Below, piece by piece: positions 44,522-54,236 of a stretch of DNA of 64,000 nt. A program made the translations under genes and the position numbers. Origin of the DNA: Hydrogenophaga sp. BPS33 (GTDB lineage: Bacteria > Pseudomonadota > Gammaproteobacteria > Burkholderiales > Burkholderiaceae_C); the NCBI RefSeq assembly GCF_009859475.1, contig NZ_CP044549.1, forward strand, positions 5,580,001 to 5,644,000, read 5' to 3'. The notes beneath the pieces were generated by a model. The model made no database searches, had not been told where the DNA came from, and saw only the letters and a program-made list of their open reading frames with translations. The stretch's first letter is position 1. Each line of letters begins with the position of its first letter.

Positions 44522-45520
44522 ATGGAAGACCAAGGCATTCAGGACGCGGCCATCTTTCTCATGTCGCTGGGCGAAGAGGAAGCGGCCGAAGTGTTCAAGC
44601 ACCTCTCGCCCAAGGAAGTGCAGAAACTGGGAGAGACCATCGCCAAGACGCGCTCGGTGTCGCACGAGCGCGTGGACCAGGTGATGCAGAAGTTCACCGA
44701 CGCGGCGTCCTCGCAGAGCCTGCTGGTGTCCGACACCGACAACTACGTGCGCGCGGTGCTCAAGCGCGCGCTGGGCGACGACAAGGCCTCGCTGCTGATC
44801 GACCGCATCCTGCAGGGTGGCGACGTCTCCGGCATCGAAAGCCTGAAGTGGATGGACCCGCTGTCCATCGCCGAACTGCTGCGCAACGAGCATCCGCAGA
44901 TCGTGGCCGCCATTCTGGTGCACCTGGAGTCCGACCAGACCGCGGGCGTGCTCAAGAACTTCACCGAGCGCACACGCAACGAAGTGATGCTGCGCATCGC
45001 CACGCTCGAAGGCATCCAGCCCACCGCCCTCAAGGACCTCAACGAAGTGCTCTACAAGGTGCTGGCCGGTGGCGACAAGATTCGCAAGACCTCGATGGGC
45101 GGCGTGAAGACCGCCGCCGAGATCATCAACATGATGGGCACGCAGATCGAGACCTCGGTGATCGAGTCGATCCGCGAGTTCGACGCCGACCTGGCCCAGA
45201 AGATCATGGACAAGATGTTCACCTTCGAGGACTTGCTCAAGCTCGACGGCAAGTCGGTGCAGATGGTGCTCAAGGAAGTGGCCACCGAGTCGCTGGTGAT
45301 CGCGCTCAAGGGTGCCACCAACGAGCTGCGCGAACTCGTGCTCTCCAACATGTCCAGCCGCGCGGCCGAAGCGCTGCGCGAAGACCTCGAATCGCGCGGC
45401 CCGGTGCGGCTGTCGGAAGTGGAAGCGCAGCAGAAGGAAATCCTCAAGGTCGTTCGCCGTCTCTCCGACGAGGGCCAGATCGTGATCATGGGTGGCGGCG
45501 AAGAAGAGGCTTTTGTATGA
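44522..45520 (+). CDS. fliG: motor switch protein FliG
   Basis: FliG is the torque-generating rotor protein contacted by MotA. The 332-aa protein has the N-terminal FliF-binding domain, the middle domain with EHPQIVAAILVHLESDQTAG and the C-terminal domain (MFTFEDLLKLDGKSVQMVLK, then SSRAAEALREDLESRGPVRL) with the charged helix that meets the stator. GGGAG precedes the start at 44522. Confidence 0.97.
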   Translation: MEDQGIQDAAIFLMSLGEEEAAEVFKHLSPKEVQKLGETIAKTRSVSHERVDQVMQKFTDAASSQSLLVSDTDNYVRAVLKRALGDDKASLLIDRILQGGDVSGIESLKWMDPLSIAELLRNEHPQIVAAILVHLESDQTAGVLKNFTERTRNEVMLRIATLEGIQPTALKDLNEVLYKVLAGGDKIRKTSMGGVKTAAEIINMMGTQIETSVIESIREFDADLAQKIMDKMFTFEDLLKLDGKSVQMVLKEVATESLVIALKGATNELRELVLSNMSSRAAEALREDLESRGPVRLSEVEAQQKEILKVVRRLSDEGQIVIMGGGEEEAFV

Positions 45521-45522
45521 GG

Positions 45523-45640
45523 AAGAAAACACCCCCCGCGCCGCTTCGCGGCTCCCCCCTCTCTATCGCCTTCGGCGGGAGGGGGGCGACACCTGGGGCC
45601 GGCGAAGCCGGACCCTCGGTGCCCCTGGATGACGTCACCT
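45523..45640. repeat. GC-rich intergenic repeat, copy 5 (inverted)
   Basis: Between fliG and fliH, inside the operon. It shows the CCGCGCCGCTTCGCGGC arm, a C run, a GGGAGGGGGG arm and the GCCGGCGAAGCCGGACCCTC unit (45599-45618) seen also in copies 2 and 7. Confidence 0.75.
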
Positions 45641-45680
45641 CTTTCGTGGCGCCTCGCGCTGACGTGTCGATCTGAATTCC

Positions 45681-46388
45681 ATGGCATCCAGCAAACCCAA
45701 TCCCCATACCCGCTTCATCCCGCGCGAAGAAATCTCGGGCGTGTCGGCCTGGCATTTTTCCGCTGTCGATGGCAGCGACGACACACCCAAGGCATCGGTG
45801 AGCGAAGATCCCGTGCCCGCCGAGGGCGTGACCTCCGAGGTGCTGCAGGAAGCGCGCCAGCAGTCCTACGCCGAAGGCTTCGCGCGCGGCCGCGATGCCG
45901 GTGGCCAGGAAGTGCGCGACGCGCTCGAAGCCACGGTGCGCAAGACCGCCGAAGAGACCGCCGTGCGCATGGCGCAACTGCTGCACAACACGCGCGACCA
46001 CCTCAAGAAGAGCGAAGCCAAGATCTCGCGCCAGATCCTGGAACTGGCCTGCGACCTGGCGCGCCAGGTGGTGCGCCAGGAACTCAAGAGCGACACCGAG
46101 CACATGAAGCCGGTGATCGCCGAAGCCCTGGACCAACTCGTGGACGACGGGCAACCCGCCACCGTGCGCATGAACCCCGGCGACCTCGCCCTGATGCAAG
46201 GCGCACTGCAGGAAAACATGGGAAACCACCCGGTGGAATTCGTGGCCGATGCGGCCATCAGCCCCGGCGGCTGCCTGATCGAATCGCCCTCCATGCGGGT
46301 GGACGCCACGATCGAAAAACGCTGGACGCGCGCCGTCGGCAACCTCGGCCTCGAAACCCCGTGGAACCCGGAGAACGCCGATGTATAG
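45681..46388 (+). CDS. fliH: flagellar export ATPase regulator FliH
   Basis: FliH is a dimeric stator-like regulator that holds the FliI ATPase at the export gate. The 235 aa consist of a disordered N-terminus, the glycine-spaced helix (SYAEGFARGRDAGGQEVRDA) and the C-terminal domain (ILELACDLARQVVRQELKSD, ISPGGCLIESPSMRVDATIE). The ribosome site is weak. Confidence 0.94.
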   Translation: MASSKPNPHTRFIPREEISGVSAWHFSAVDGSDDTPKASVSEDPVPAEGVTSEVLQEARQQSYAEGFARGRDAGGQEVRDALEATVRKTAEETAVRMAQLLHNTRDHLKKSEAKISRQILELACDLARQVVRQELKSDTEHMKPVIAEALDQLVDDGQPATVRMNPGDLALMQGALQENMGNHPVEFVADAAISPGGCLIESPSMRVDATIEKRWTRAVGNLGLETPWNPENADV

Positions 46389-46394
46389 ACAGGA

Positions 46395-46475
46395 CACACC
46401 CCTGCCGCGCTTCGCGCGCCCCCCTCAAGGGGGCGTCGCTGGCCGTCCGGCAAAGCCGGCCCGGCGGCGACTCTG
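46395..46475. repeat. GC-rich intergenic repeat, copy 6 (diverged)
   Basis: Between fliH and fliI. It has inverted GC arms (CGCGCTTCGCGCG) and a CCGGCAAAGCCGGCCCGG unit like the CCGGC-AAGCCGG unit of copies 5 and 7. Confidence 0.6.
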
Positions 46476-46505
46476 GGTTAGACCCGTGAGCGCGAGGAGC
46501 ACCGC

Positions 46506-47975
46506 ATGACCGACAGTGTCTTTGGGCCAGAAAGCCGCTGGGGCAACTTCATGGAAGACGTGCGCGCCAGCGCCAGCGTGAAGACGCCGCTGGAAGTGCG
46601 CGGCACGCTCACCCGGCTGGCCGGCCTGGTGCTCGAAGCCGTGGGCCTGAAGGTGCCGGTGGGTTCGCAGTGCCTGATCGACAACGGCCACAAGGAGCCG
46701 GTGCTGGCCGAGGTGGTGGGTTTTTCCCAGGACCGCGCCTACCTCATGCCCGCTGGCGACACGCATGGCCTGTCCAGCGGCGCCAGCGTCACGCCGCTGG
46801 CGCCCTACCGCACCGTGCCGCGCGTGGGCCAGGCCAACAAGCCGCCTTCGCCCGACGACCGGGGCACCCTGCGCCTGCCCCTGGGCCGTGGCCTGCTCGG
46901 CCGCGTGGTCGACTCGCACGGCAACCCGCTGGACAAGATGGGGCCGATCGAGAACGTCGACATCGAACCCATGGACCGCGCACCGCTCAACGCGATGGAA
47001 CGCGACCCGGTGCGCACGCCGCTGGACACCGGCGTTCGCGCCATCAACGCCTTGCTCACCGTGGGCCGTGGCCAGCGCATCGGCCTCTTCGCCGGCTCCG
47101 GCGTGGGCAAGAGCGTACTGCTGGGCATGATGGCGCGCTACACCAAGGCCGACGTGATCGTGGTCGGCCTGATCGGCGAGCGCGGCCGCGAAGTGAAGGA
47201 ATTCATCGAGGACATCCTCGGCGTCGAAGGCCGCCAACGCGCCGTGGTCGTGGCGGCTCCCGCAGACGCGCCCCCGCTGGTGCGCATGCAGGGCGCGGCC
47301 TACGCCACCGCGATCGCCGAGCGCTTCCGCGACGACGGCCTGGACGTGCTGCTGCTCATGGATTCGCTCACCCGCTACGCGATGGCGCAGCGCGAGATCG
47401 CGCTGGCCATCGGCGAGCCACCCGCCACCAAGGGCTATCCGCCTTCGTGCTTCGCCAAGCTGCCGCAGCTGGTGGAGCGCAGCGGCAACGGGCTCAACGG
47501 CAGGGGTTCGATCACCGCGTTCTACACCGTGCTCTCCGAAGGCGACGACCAGCAAGACCCGATCGCCGATGCGGCGCGCGCGATTCTCGATGGCCACATC
47601 GTGCTCTCGCGCGCGCTGGCCGAGTCGGGCCACTTCCCCGCCATCGACGTTGAGGCCTCGGCCTCGCGCGTGATGCACAACGTGGCCGGTGCGGTGCACC
47701 TGGACATGGCCCGCCGCTTCCGCGGCCTGTATTCGCGCTATCAGAAGAGCCGCGACCTGATCCAGCTCGGCGCCTATGTGGCCGGCAGCGACCCCGAGAC
47801 CGACCGTGCCATCGTGCTCTACCCGGCGTTGCAACGCTTCCTGATGCAGGGCATGCACGAAGCCGCTTCGCTGCCCGAGAGCCTGCAGCAGATGAAGGAG
47901 GCGCTGCAGGACGAGAAGGAGAAGGCCGCGCCACAGCGCCAGGCCCGCCCGCACCACAACCCATATAGCGCATGA
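46506..47975 (+). CDS. fliI: flagellar export ATPase FliI
   Basis: FliI is the F1-beta-like ATPase of the export apparatus. The 489-aa protein has Walker [16 protein letters not shown], Walker [21 protein letters not shown] and the DxxxxHIVLSR pattern ([20 protein letters not shown]). AGGAG lies before the ATG at 46506. The stop overlaps fliJ by 4 nt. Confidence 0.97.
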   Translation: MTDSVFGPESRWGNFMEDVRASASVKTPLEVRGTLTRLAGLVLEAVGLKVPVGSQCLIDNGHKEPVLAEVVGFSQDRAYLMPAGDTHGLSSGASVTPLAPYRTVPRVGQANKPPSPDDRGTLRLPLGRGLLGRVVDSHGNPLDKMGPIENVDIEPMDRAPLNAMERDPVRTPLDTGVRAINALLTVGRGQRIGLFAGSGVGKSVLLGMMARYTKADVIVVGLIGERGREVKEFIEDILGVEGRQRAVVVAAPADAPPLVRMQGAAYATAIAERFRDDGLDVLLLMDSLTRYAMAQREIALAIGEPPATKGYPPSCFAKLPQLVERSGNGLNGRGSITAFYTVLSEGDDQQDPIADAARAILDGHIVLSRALAESGHFPAIDVEASASRVMHNVAGAVHLDMARRFRGLYSRYQKSRDLIQLGAYVAGSDPETDRAIVLYPALQRFLMQGMHEAASLPESLQQMKEALQDEKEKAAPQRQARPHHNPYSA

Positions 47976-48436
47976 CCCAGCTACAAACCCTGCACAAGGT
48001 GGTGGACATCGCGGAAAAACGGCGCGACGAAGCCCTGGGCGCGTTGGCCCAGAAGCAGCGCGAGCTGCAAGCCGCGCAGAGCCAGATGGACCAATTGGCC
48101 GCGTACGCGAAGGAAGCCGAAGCCCGCTGGGCATCGCGCAGCGCGGTGGGGGTGGACGCGGCCCTGCTCATGCACCACCGCCAGTTCATGCAAAAGATTC
48201 ACCACGCCATGGAATTCCAGCACAGCGTGCTCAGCGAGCGGCAGCAACAGATCGACCAGGCCCAGGCACAGGTGCACGTGGCCGAACGCGACCTGGCCGG
48301 CCTGCGCAAGTTCACCGACCGCAAACAACAGGCCATCGACCTCAAGGTCCAACGCCAGGACCAGAAGCAGACCGACGAGATGGCATTGACCATCCACCTG
48401 CGCCAGCACCTGGCGCAATCCCTGGCCCGCCATTGA
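47972..48436 (+). CDS. fliJ: flagellar export protein FliJ
   Basis: FliJ is the coiled-coil stalk of the export ATPase and activates FlhA. The 154-aa protein is a long two-helix coiled coil ([40 protein letters not shown]). Identity rests on this structure and on its place after fliI. Confidence 0.93.
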   Translation: MTQLQTLHKVVDIAEKRRDEALGALAQKQRELQAAQSQMDQLAAYAKEAEARWASRSAVGVDAALLMHHRQFMQKIHHAMEFQHSVLSERQQQIDQAQAQVHVAERDLAGLRKFTDRKQQAIDLKVQRQDQKQTDEMALTIHLRQHLAQSLARH

Positions 48437-48458
48437 AGCCCCCAGACGAGAGCAGCCC

Positions 48459-49760
48459 ATGACCACCACCGCCTCCACCGGCAGCACAGCCGCCAAGCCC
48501 GCCGAGCACGCCCACAAGCCCCAGCAGGACAAGGCGCGCCCCGAAGCGGACAAGGCCGGCCAGGCCTCGGACCTGTTTTCCGCGATGCTCGCGCTGATGA
48601 GCGACGCCCAGGGCGACGCCAGCGCGGCGGACGAAGCGCTGGACACCCACAAGAAGGAGGCCGATGCCAACGCTCTCGATCCCTTGGGCGCCATGCTGGC
48701 CTGGATGAAGCGGGACCCCGCCAGCGACGCCGACGGCCAGGCGCGTGCGGGCACACCGGGGGCCGCAGCCGGCACCGCCACCCAAGCGCCGCGCGAAGGC
48801 GGCATCGGCATCGATGGCATGGCACGGGTCGATGAACCCGCCCCGCCGCTGGCCAACCCCAGCGCGCAGGCACGCGCCGCCTCGCGCCCCGCCTTCAGCC
48901 CTCTCAACCCGCACGCGCCCGTCCCCGCCGCATCGGCCGCCGACGGGCAGGCATCCGGCGGTGGACCCCAGCCGCTGGCGTGGCAACGCGGCGGCCCTGT
49001 GGGCAGCACCGATGCGCTGCAGCAGCAACAGGCGGCGCAACTGGCCCAGGTGCGCACCACCGTCGCCATGAACGAGCGCTTGGGACTGGCCAGCCCGTCG
49101 CCCGAGCGCGGCGCGGTGGCGCTGGCCCCAAGCGAATTCGCGTCCACCCAGAACGCCTTCAACATGGCGGGCGGCAATGCCGCCGGCGTGAAGACCGGCC
49201 CGGTGTCGGGCATGGCCGCAACGGGCGACAGCAACACCGCGGGCCTCGTGGGTGTGGGTGCTGCCAACGATGGCAGTGGCGGCAGTGGCGGCGCCAGCGG
49301 AGACGCTTCTGCCCAGGCACAAGGCAACGACGCGCAGAACCCCTACGCCGCCGAAGCCGAGACCAGCACCGTGAGCCACTGGGGCACGCAGCACCTGCGC
49401 CACGCCAGCCTGCGCGTGGGTGGCGAAGGCAGCGCCGACGCGATCGACATCCAGTTGCAGCTTCAAGGCCAGGAGGTGCAGGTGAACTTCCAGACCGACA
49501 ACGCCGAAGCGCGTGCGCAACTGCGCGAGAGCGCGGGCGAATCGCTGGCCGATCTGATGCAGCGCGGTGGCATCCAGCTGGGCAGCGTGTCGGTGGGGTC
49601 GCAGGGACCGTCGCACGGCGACGGGTCACAGGCGCATGCGGCCACGGCACAGATGCCGCGCGCCGCACAACGCCAGCCGTCACCACCGCAGGCGGTGTCC
49701 CGGGAGCCCATCGAGCACACGCGCGCCGACGGCTCGCGACCGCTGGATGTGTTTGCCTGA
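48459..49760 (+). CDS. fliK: hook-length control protein FliK
   Basis: FliK measures hook length and triggers the FlhB switch. The 433-aa protein has a long Ala/Pro/Gln-rich N-terminal region (about 1-300) and the hook-control domain (about 305-400; HLRHASLRVGGEGSADAIDI, QLQLQGQEVQVNFQTDNAEA, RAQLRESAGESLADLMQRGG). The tail ends in RADGSRPLDVFA. Downstream, instead of fliL, is an opposing ankyrin-repeat gene. Confidence 0.94.
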   Translation: MTTTASTGSTAAKPAEHAHKPQQDKARPEADKAGQASDLFSAMLALMSDAQGDASAADEALDTHKKEADANALDPLGAMLAWMKRDPASDADGQARAGTPGAAAGTATQAPREGGIGIDGMARVDEPAPPLANPSAQARAASRPAFSPLNPHAPVPAASAADGQASGGGPQPLAWQRGGPVGSTDALQQQQAAQLAQVRTTVAMNERLGLASPSPERGAVALAPSEFASTQNAFNMAGGNAAGVKTGPVSGMAATGDSNTAGLVGVGAANDGSGGSGGASGDASAQAQGNDAQNPYAAEAETSTVSHWGTQHLRHASLRVGGEGSADAIDIQLQLQGQEVQVNFQTDNAEARAQLRESAGESLADLMQRGGIQLGSVSVGSQGPSHGDGSQAHAATAQMPRAAQRQPSPPQAVSREPIEHTRADGSRPLDVFA

Positions 49761-49821
49761 AGGCTCGTCAGACCATGGGGTTCGAGGCCCGCAGTGGGGC
49801 CTTGTCACGCACACACATGCG

Positions 49822-51984
49822 TCAGACGCGCATCGCGCCCGCAGCGGCTCTCAACAGCCGCACCGTCTCCTCGTGTTTCCATTCAAGCGCCAAGTGCAGC
49901 GGCATGAGCCCCGCCGTGTTGGCCTGATGGATCGAGGCCTTGTGGTCCAGCAACAGCTGGACCACACCATGGTGGCCCGCTCTGCTGGCGGCGTGCAGCG
50001 GCGTGTCGCCTTGTTTGGCGGTCGCGTGCACTTGATGTGGCGCCTGCGACAGGATGAACCGGACGATGTCCAAATGGCCTTTCTGGCTCGCGTGGTGGAG
50101 TGCCGTCAGCCCGAATGCATCGCACTCGTTCAGATCCACACCGTGTTCGATCACCAGCGCCTTGACCTCGGCAAAGTGGTTGTCGCTGGCATGCATCAAC
50201 AGCAGGCCGACCCGGATTCGGTGCGCATCCCGCGGCTGCAGATCACCGAGCTCTTGCGCCTTCAGCGTGGCGCGCTCATGGATCACCAGCGCTTGCTGGT
50301 GGGCATCCCACGTCAAGGTGTTCATGGGGGGCGCGGAGCGCTGCAACAACGCAATACCGGGTTGGCCGGTGGTTCGCTCAGTACCGCCATCTTCGATCCA
50401 CAAGACCAGCGCCTGCATGTTCAGCTCGATCAAATTCGTGCCGTCGCCGCCAACCGTGGTGATGTGAAGCCCCTGATAGCCGCCATCCTGGTGACGCGGC
50501 CGAGGAATGCCCGGATCGTGTTGAAACCGGCCGCGCATGGCTTCGATGGCCCGCTTGATGTCACAACCCAAGCCGAGGATGCGCAACACGCCTTTTTCAA
50601 ACAGCAAGCGAAACACCTCGACCAAGGGCGCACGCTCGCTGCGGCCCAAGATCACCATCACCTGCTGGTAGGCGTCGTCCCAGTACGAGTGAAAGTTCAG
50701 CGCGACCATGTCGCCATCCATCCTGGGCAGATCCATCAAGCCTTGCCAACTCAGGTCTTGCATACCATCGCCCAGCTTGTGCATCTCGATCCCGGCCGCG
50801 GCACCGCATTTGAAAAAGGGGCCGTGGTCCCAAGCCGCATGGTCTGCGCCCACGATGATCCAACACCGCTTGAACGTCGTCGGGGCGAGCTGGATGGGCT
50901 GGGCCATTTGTGTCATTTGCAGGGATTGGATGACTTTGAGCGGCTGGCCACACTGCGCCGCCAGACCCACCGGCAAGGTGCGCCAGTCGTTGGGCTGGTT
51001 GGCCATTTCCCGGAACTTGTCGGCTGGCATGGCGGCCCGCAGCGCCTCGGTGTTTTCCGGATGGCGGGTGTTCATGGCAGCCATGTGCAAGGCGGTATGA
51101 CCGCGAATGCCCCGCGCATGCAGGTCCACGCCTTGCTTGATCAGCCAAGCCACTGTGAACGGGCTCCCGTCCCGACAGGCGACCAGCAGTGGAGACCATC
51201 CGTTGGGCAAGGATGTGTGAACGTCCGCCCCTTTGGACTGCAACAACTTCGCCATGTCGAGAAGCTCGTGTGAAATGGCGAGGTAAAACGGGGTGGCACC
51301 GGCGGTGCGGCGGGCGTTTACGTCGGCCACACCAAGCCCCAGCAGCATTCGAACGACGGATTCCTGGCGGTGGGCCAGTGCCAGGTGCAGCGGCGTCGAG
51401 TGGTTGTCGACCGTGCGGGGGTTGGGATGGGCCTTGCGGTTCAACAGCGCAGCCACGATGGTGAAATGGCCCGCCTTGGCCGCTTCGTGCAAGGGCGTCA
51501 TGCCTTTGTGGTCGGCTTGGTTCACATCAGCGGTGCCCTGCCACAACAGGACATCGACAATGCCTTGCTCCACCGCCCCCGGCTGCCGCACGGCCAGCTG
51601 CAAGGCGGTTCCTCCCGTGCTCAAGGGCTTGTTCAGCACGGAGGGATGTGCCTTCAACAGCGCCTCCACCGCCTTCTTGTCGCCATCGACGATGGCCCGT
51701 TCCAGCTGCTGCGCGTGGCTCAGACCGGCTTCGCGAACAGCCTGCGCCTGGATGGAGAGCGTAGGCTGTGGCGCCAACGCCGTCGTCGTGGTGGTCACGT
51801 CACCCGGCAATGCGGTGGCGGTCGTTTGTGTGGTCGACGTGGTGGTCGTGGTAGTCGTGGTATTTGTGGTGGTCGTGGTGGTGGCTGGGCCGCCTGGCCC
51901 GCTCGGTAGGTGGAGCGGGGGTGCGGAATCGGGTTGCAGCCCGGTCGGTTGTCGGGTGTACGGCGTCGCAGAGGTGTTGTTCAT
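49822..51984 (-). CDS. ankyrin-repeat protein with possible caspase-like central domain
   Basis: A 720-aa protein from the ATG at 51984 (GAGA 7 nt upstream); ATG 52014 and GTG 52044 are in-frame alternatives. Residues about 35-52 are almost all Thr. About 100-310 hold ankyrin repeats (GMTPLHEAAKAGHFTIVAAL, HTALHMAAMN), and about 583-715 more (GLTALHHASQKGHLDIVRFI, GDTPLHAASRAGHHGVVQLL). The region between (about 365-545) is not ankyrin. It has MVALNFHSYWDD, then RLLFEKGVLRILGLGCDIKR; a strand-His then strand-Cys order like caspase/CHAT peptidases (His432, Cys474). That reading is inference. There is no signal peptide. It lies opposite to the fli operon between fliK and fliL, and looks like a later insertion. 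An effector or toxin role is possible but not shown. Confidence 0.8.
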   Translation of the reverse strand: MNNTSATPYTRQPTGLQPDSAPPLHLPSGPGGPATTTTTTNTTTTTTTTSTTQTTATALPGDVTTTTTALAPQPTLSIQAQAVREAGLSHAQQLERAIVDGDKKAVEALLKAHPSVLNKPLSTGGTALQLAVRQPGAVEQGIVDVLLWQGTADVNQADHKGMTPLHEAAKAGHFTIVAALLNRKAHPNPRTVDNHSTPLHLALAHRQESVVRMLLGLGVADVNARRTAGATPFYLAISHELLDMAKLLQSKGADVHTSLPNGWSPLLVACRDGSPFTVAWLIKQGVDLHARGIRGHTALHMAAMNTRHPENTEALRAAMPADKFREMANQPNDWRTLPVGLAAQCGQPLKVIQSLQMTQMAQPIQLAPTTFKRCWIIVGADHAAWDHGPFFKCGAAAGIEMHKLGDGMQDLSWQGLMDLPRMDGDMVALNFHSYWDDAYQQVMVILGRSERAPLVEVFRLLFEKGVLRILGLGCDIKRAIEAMRGRFQHDPGIPRPRHQDGGYQGLHITTVGGDGTNLIELNMQALVLWIEDGGTERTTGQPGIALLQRSAPPMNTLTWDAHQQALVIHERATLKAQELGDLQPRDAHRIRVGLLLMHASDNHFAEVKALVIEHGVDLNECDAFGLTALHHASQKGHLDIVRFILSQAPHQVHATAKQGDTPLHAASRAGHHGVVQLLLDHKASIHQANTAGLMPLHLALEWKHEETVRLLRAAAGAMRV
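51820..51882. repeat. trinucleotide (ACC)-type repeat coding for poly-Thr
   Basis: A run of GTGGT/CGTGG triplets on the plus strand encodes about 20 consecutive Thr with single Asn, Ser and Gln interruptions near the N-terminus of the ankyrin protein. Imperfect triplets suggest age, but length change by slippage is possible without frameshift. Confidence 0.8.
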
Positions 51985-52116
51985 AGAGCGTCTCATCGGG
52001 GTGATGAGGTTCATGAAACGCGACAGTCTGCGAGGTTCCCGCACGGAATAGCCGGCTTTTCAAGCCCTTTTCCAGCGACCACCGCAAGGGTGAGCGCTGA
52101 ATAATTCTTTCCACCC

Positions 52117-52134
52117 CACACGGCTTCCCGTGTG
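52117..52134 (+). other. hairpin upstream of fliL
   Basis: CACACGG / CCGTGTG 7-bp perfect stem with a CTTC loop, in the 168-nt gap between the ankyrin gene start and fliL. It may be a new leader for the fliL-R half of the operon or part of a regulatory site. No convincing promoter is visible beside it. Confidence 0.5.
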
Positions 52135-52152
52135 CGTCGTTGAAGGAATTCC

Positions 52153-52728
52153 ATGTCTGCCGCTGCTGCCACCGCCACCGCTGCCGCTCCCGAAGCGCCC
52201 AAGAAGAAAAGCAAGAAACTGCTGTTCATCGTGCTCGGCGTGGTCGTGCTCGCCGTGCTGGGCGCGGCCGCGGCGCTGTTCATCCTCAAGAAGAACACCG
52301 CCGAGGACGACTACGAAGAAGACGACGGCCATACGCCCGTGGCGCAGGCCAAGACCTCCAAGACCGCCCCCACCTTCCTGCCGCTGGAAAACATGGTGAT
52401 CAACCTGGCCGATCCGGGGGGCAACCGCTTCATCCAGCTCGGCCTCACGCTGCAGTTGCAGGACGCCGTCACCGAAACCGCGGTGAAGTCCTACCTGCCA
52501 AGCATCCGCAGCCAGGTGCTGGTGCTGATCTCGCAGCGCACGACCGAGGAACTGCTGGTGGTCGCGGGCAAGGAAAAGCTGGCCAACGACATCATCGCGA
52601 CCATCTCCAAGGAAATGGGCTACGCCATGCCTGCCGAGAAGAACGCCGACGGCACACCCCCGCGCCGCACGCGCGCCGCACCCAACCCGGTGCAGGCCGT
52701 GCTGTTCTCCAGCTTCATCATTCAATAA
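52153..52728 (+). CDS. fliL: flagellar basal-body protein FliL
   Basis: FliL surrounds the stator and supports torque. The 191-aa protein has one membrane helix (about 22-44, KLLFIVLGVVVLAVLGAAAA), an acidic linker and a periplasmic domain (FLPLENMVINLADPGGNRFI, QLGLTLQLQD) ending VQAVLFSSFIIQ. AAGGAA precedes the ATG. Confidence 0.96.
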   Translation: MSAAAATATAAAPEAPKKKSKKLLFIVLGVVVLAVLGAAAALFILKKNTAEDDYEEDDGHTPVAQAKTSKTAPTFLPLENMVINLADPGGNRFIQLGLTLQLQDAVTETAVKSYLPSIRSQVLVLISQRTTEELLVVAGKEKLANDIIATISKEMGYAMPAEKNADGTPPRRTRAAPNPVQAVLFSSFIIQ

Positions 52729-52747
52729 CCGAACCGGGCAACGCGCC

Positions 52748-53752
52748 ATGGCCGACTCGTTTCTGTCCCAGGAAGAAATCGACGCCCTGCTCGAGGGCGT
52801 GACCGGCGAGAGCCAGAAGCTCGCCAAGGAAGAGGCCCCCACCGGCGGTGTGCGGGACTACAACCTCTCCAGCCAGGAACGCATCGTGCGTGGGCGCATG
52901 CCCACCATGGAAATCGTCAACGAACGGTTCTCGCGCAACCTGCGCCTGGGCCTGTTCAACTTCATACGCCGCAGCCCCGAGATTTCGGTGGGCGCGGTGC
53001 AGGTGCAGAAATACAGCGCCTTCCTGCGCGAGCTGGTGGTGCCGACGAACTTCAACATCATGGCAATCCGCCCGCTGCGCGGCAACGGCCTGGTGGTGTG
53101 CGAGCCTTCGCTGCTGTTCGGCGTGATCGACAGCCTGTACGGCGGCACCGGCAAGTTCCACACCCGCATCGAAGGGCGCGACTTCTCGGCCACCGAACAG
53201 CGCGTGATCAACCGCCTGGTGGACGTGGTGTCCGAGGAATACAAGAAGGCCTGGCGCGGCGTGTACCCGATCGAGCTGGCCTACCAGCGCTCGGAAATGC
53301 AGCCCCAGTTCGCCACCATCGCCACGCCCAGCGAAATCGTGGTCTCCACCAGCTTCTCGCTGGAGATCGGCGACATCTCGGGCTCGTTGCACATCTGCAT
53401 GCCCTACGCCACGCTGGAGCCGATCCGCGACGTGCTGTACTCCGCCGTGCAGGGCGATGCCATCGAAGTCGACCGCCGCTGGGTCAAGCTGCTGAGCCAC
53501 GAGATCCAGGCCGCCGAGGTGACCATGGTGGCCGAGCTGGCCCAGACCGAGGCCACGGTGGAACAGCTGCTGGCCATGCAGATCGGCGATTTCATCGAGC
53601 TCGACCGCTCGCCCACGATCAAGGCCCACGTCGACGGCGTGCCCGTCTTCGAATGCCAGTACGGCACCCACAAGGGCAAATACGCGCTGCGCGTGGAACG
53701 CAATCTGCGCGGCACCGAATCGCACTGGTTGGGAGATTCCTATGTCAACTGA
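52748..53752 (+). CDS. fliM: motor switch protein FliM
   Basis: FliM binds CheY-P and sets rotation direction. The 334-aa protein has the N-terminal CheY-binding motif FLSQEEIDALLEGV, the CheC-like middle (IVNERFSRNLRLGLFNFIRR and on) and the C-terminal SpoA domain (about 255-325). It overlaps fliN by 11 nt. Confidence 0.97.
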   Translation: MADSFLSQEEIDALLEGVTGESQKLAKEEAPTGGVRDYNLSSQERIVRGRMPTMEIVNERFSRNLRLGLFNFIRRSPEISVGAVQVQKYSAFLRELVVPTNFNIMAIRPLRGNGLVVCEPSLLFGVIDSLYGGTGKFHTRIEGRDFSATEQRVINRLVDVVSEEYKKAWRGVYPIELAYQRSEMQPQFATIATPSEIVVSTSFSLEIGDISGSLHICMPYATLEPIRDVLYSAVQGDAIEVDRRWVKLLSHEIQAAEVTMVAELAQTEATVEQLLAMQIGDFIELDRSPTIKAHVDGVPVFECQYGTHKGKYALRVERNLRGTESHWLGDSYVN

Positions 53753-54167
53753 TACCACCACCAACACCATGAACGACGCCGCCGTTGCCGACGAATGGGC
53801 CCAGGCCCTGGAAGAACAGGCTGCCACCACCGAAACGGTGGCCGACAGCGCACCCGAGTTCGAGGCCAGCACCGCGCCCGCGACACCCGGCGCAGGCCCG
53901 ATGCAGGACATCCAGATGGTGCTGGACATCCCCGTGCAGCTCTCGGTGGAACTGGGCCGCACCCGCGTGCCGATCAAGTACATCCTGCAGCTCGCACAGG
54001 GCTCGATCGTCGAACTCGATGCGCTGGCCGGCGAACCGATGGACGTGCTCATCAACGGCTATCTGATCGCCCAGGGCGAGGTGGTGGTGGTGAACGACAA
54101 GTTCGGCATCCGCCTGACCGACATCGTGACGCCGTCCGAACGCATGCGCCGGGTGAGCCGTACTTAA
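53742..54167 (+). CDS. fliN: motor switch protein FliN
   Basis: FliN completes the C ring. The 141-aa protein has an acidic N-terminus and the SpoA domain (about 62-135: IQMVLDIPVQLSVELGRTRV, LAQGSIVELDALAGEPMDVL, GEVVVVNDKFGIRLTDIV). GGAG precedes the ATG inside fliM. Confidence 0.97.
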   Translation: MSTDTTTNTMNDAAVADEWAQALEEQAATTETVADSAPEFEASTAPATPGAGPMQDIQMVLDIPVQLSVELGRTRVPIKYILQLAQGSIVELDALAGEPMDVLINGYLIAQGEVVVVNDKFGIRLTDIVTPSERMRRVSRT

Positions 54168-54236
54168 GGCCGGGACGGATTCGGGGCTGGGCTCTCTACA
54201 CTGGCGCCCTCCTCCTCCGCTCAAGGACCGATCGCC

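Noticed and set aside
42694..45675. A 993-codon plus-strand frame over fliF and fliG
   Set aside because: It lies in another frame of two clear genes and reads as Arg/Gly/Ala-rich low-complexity text.
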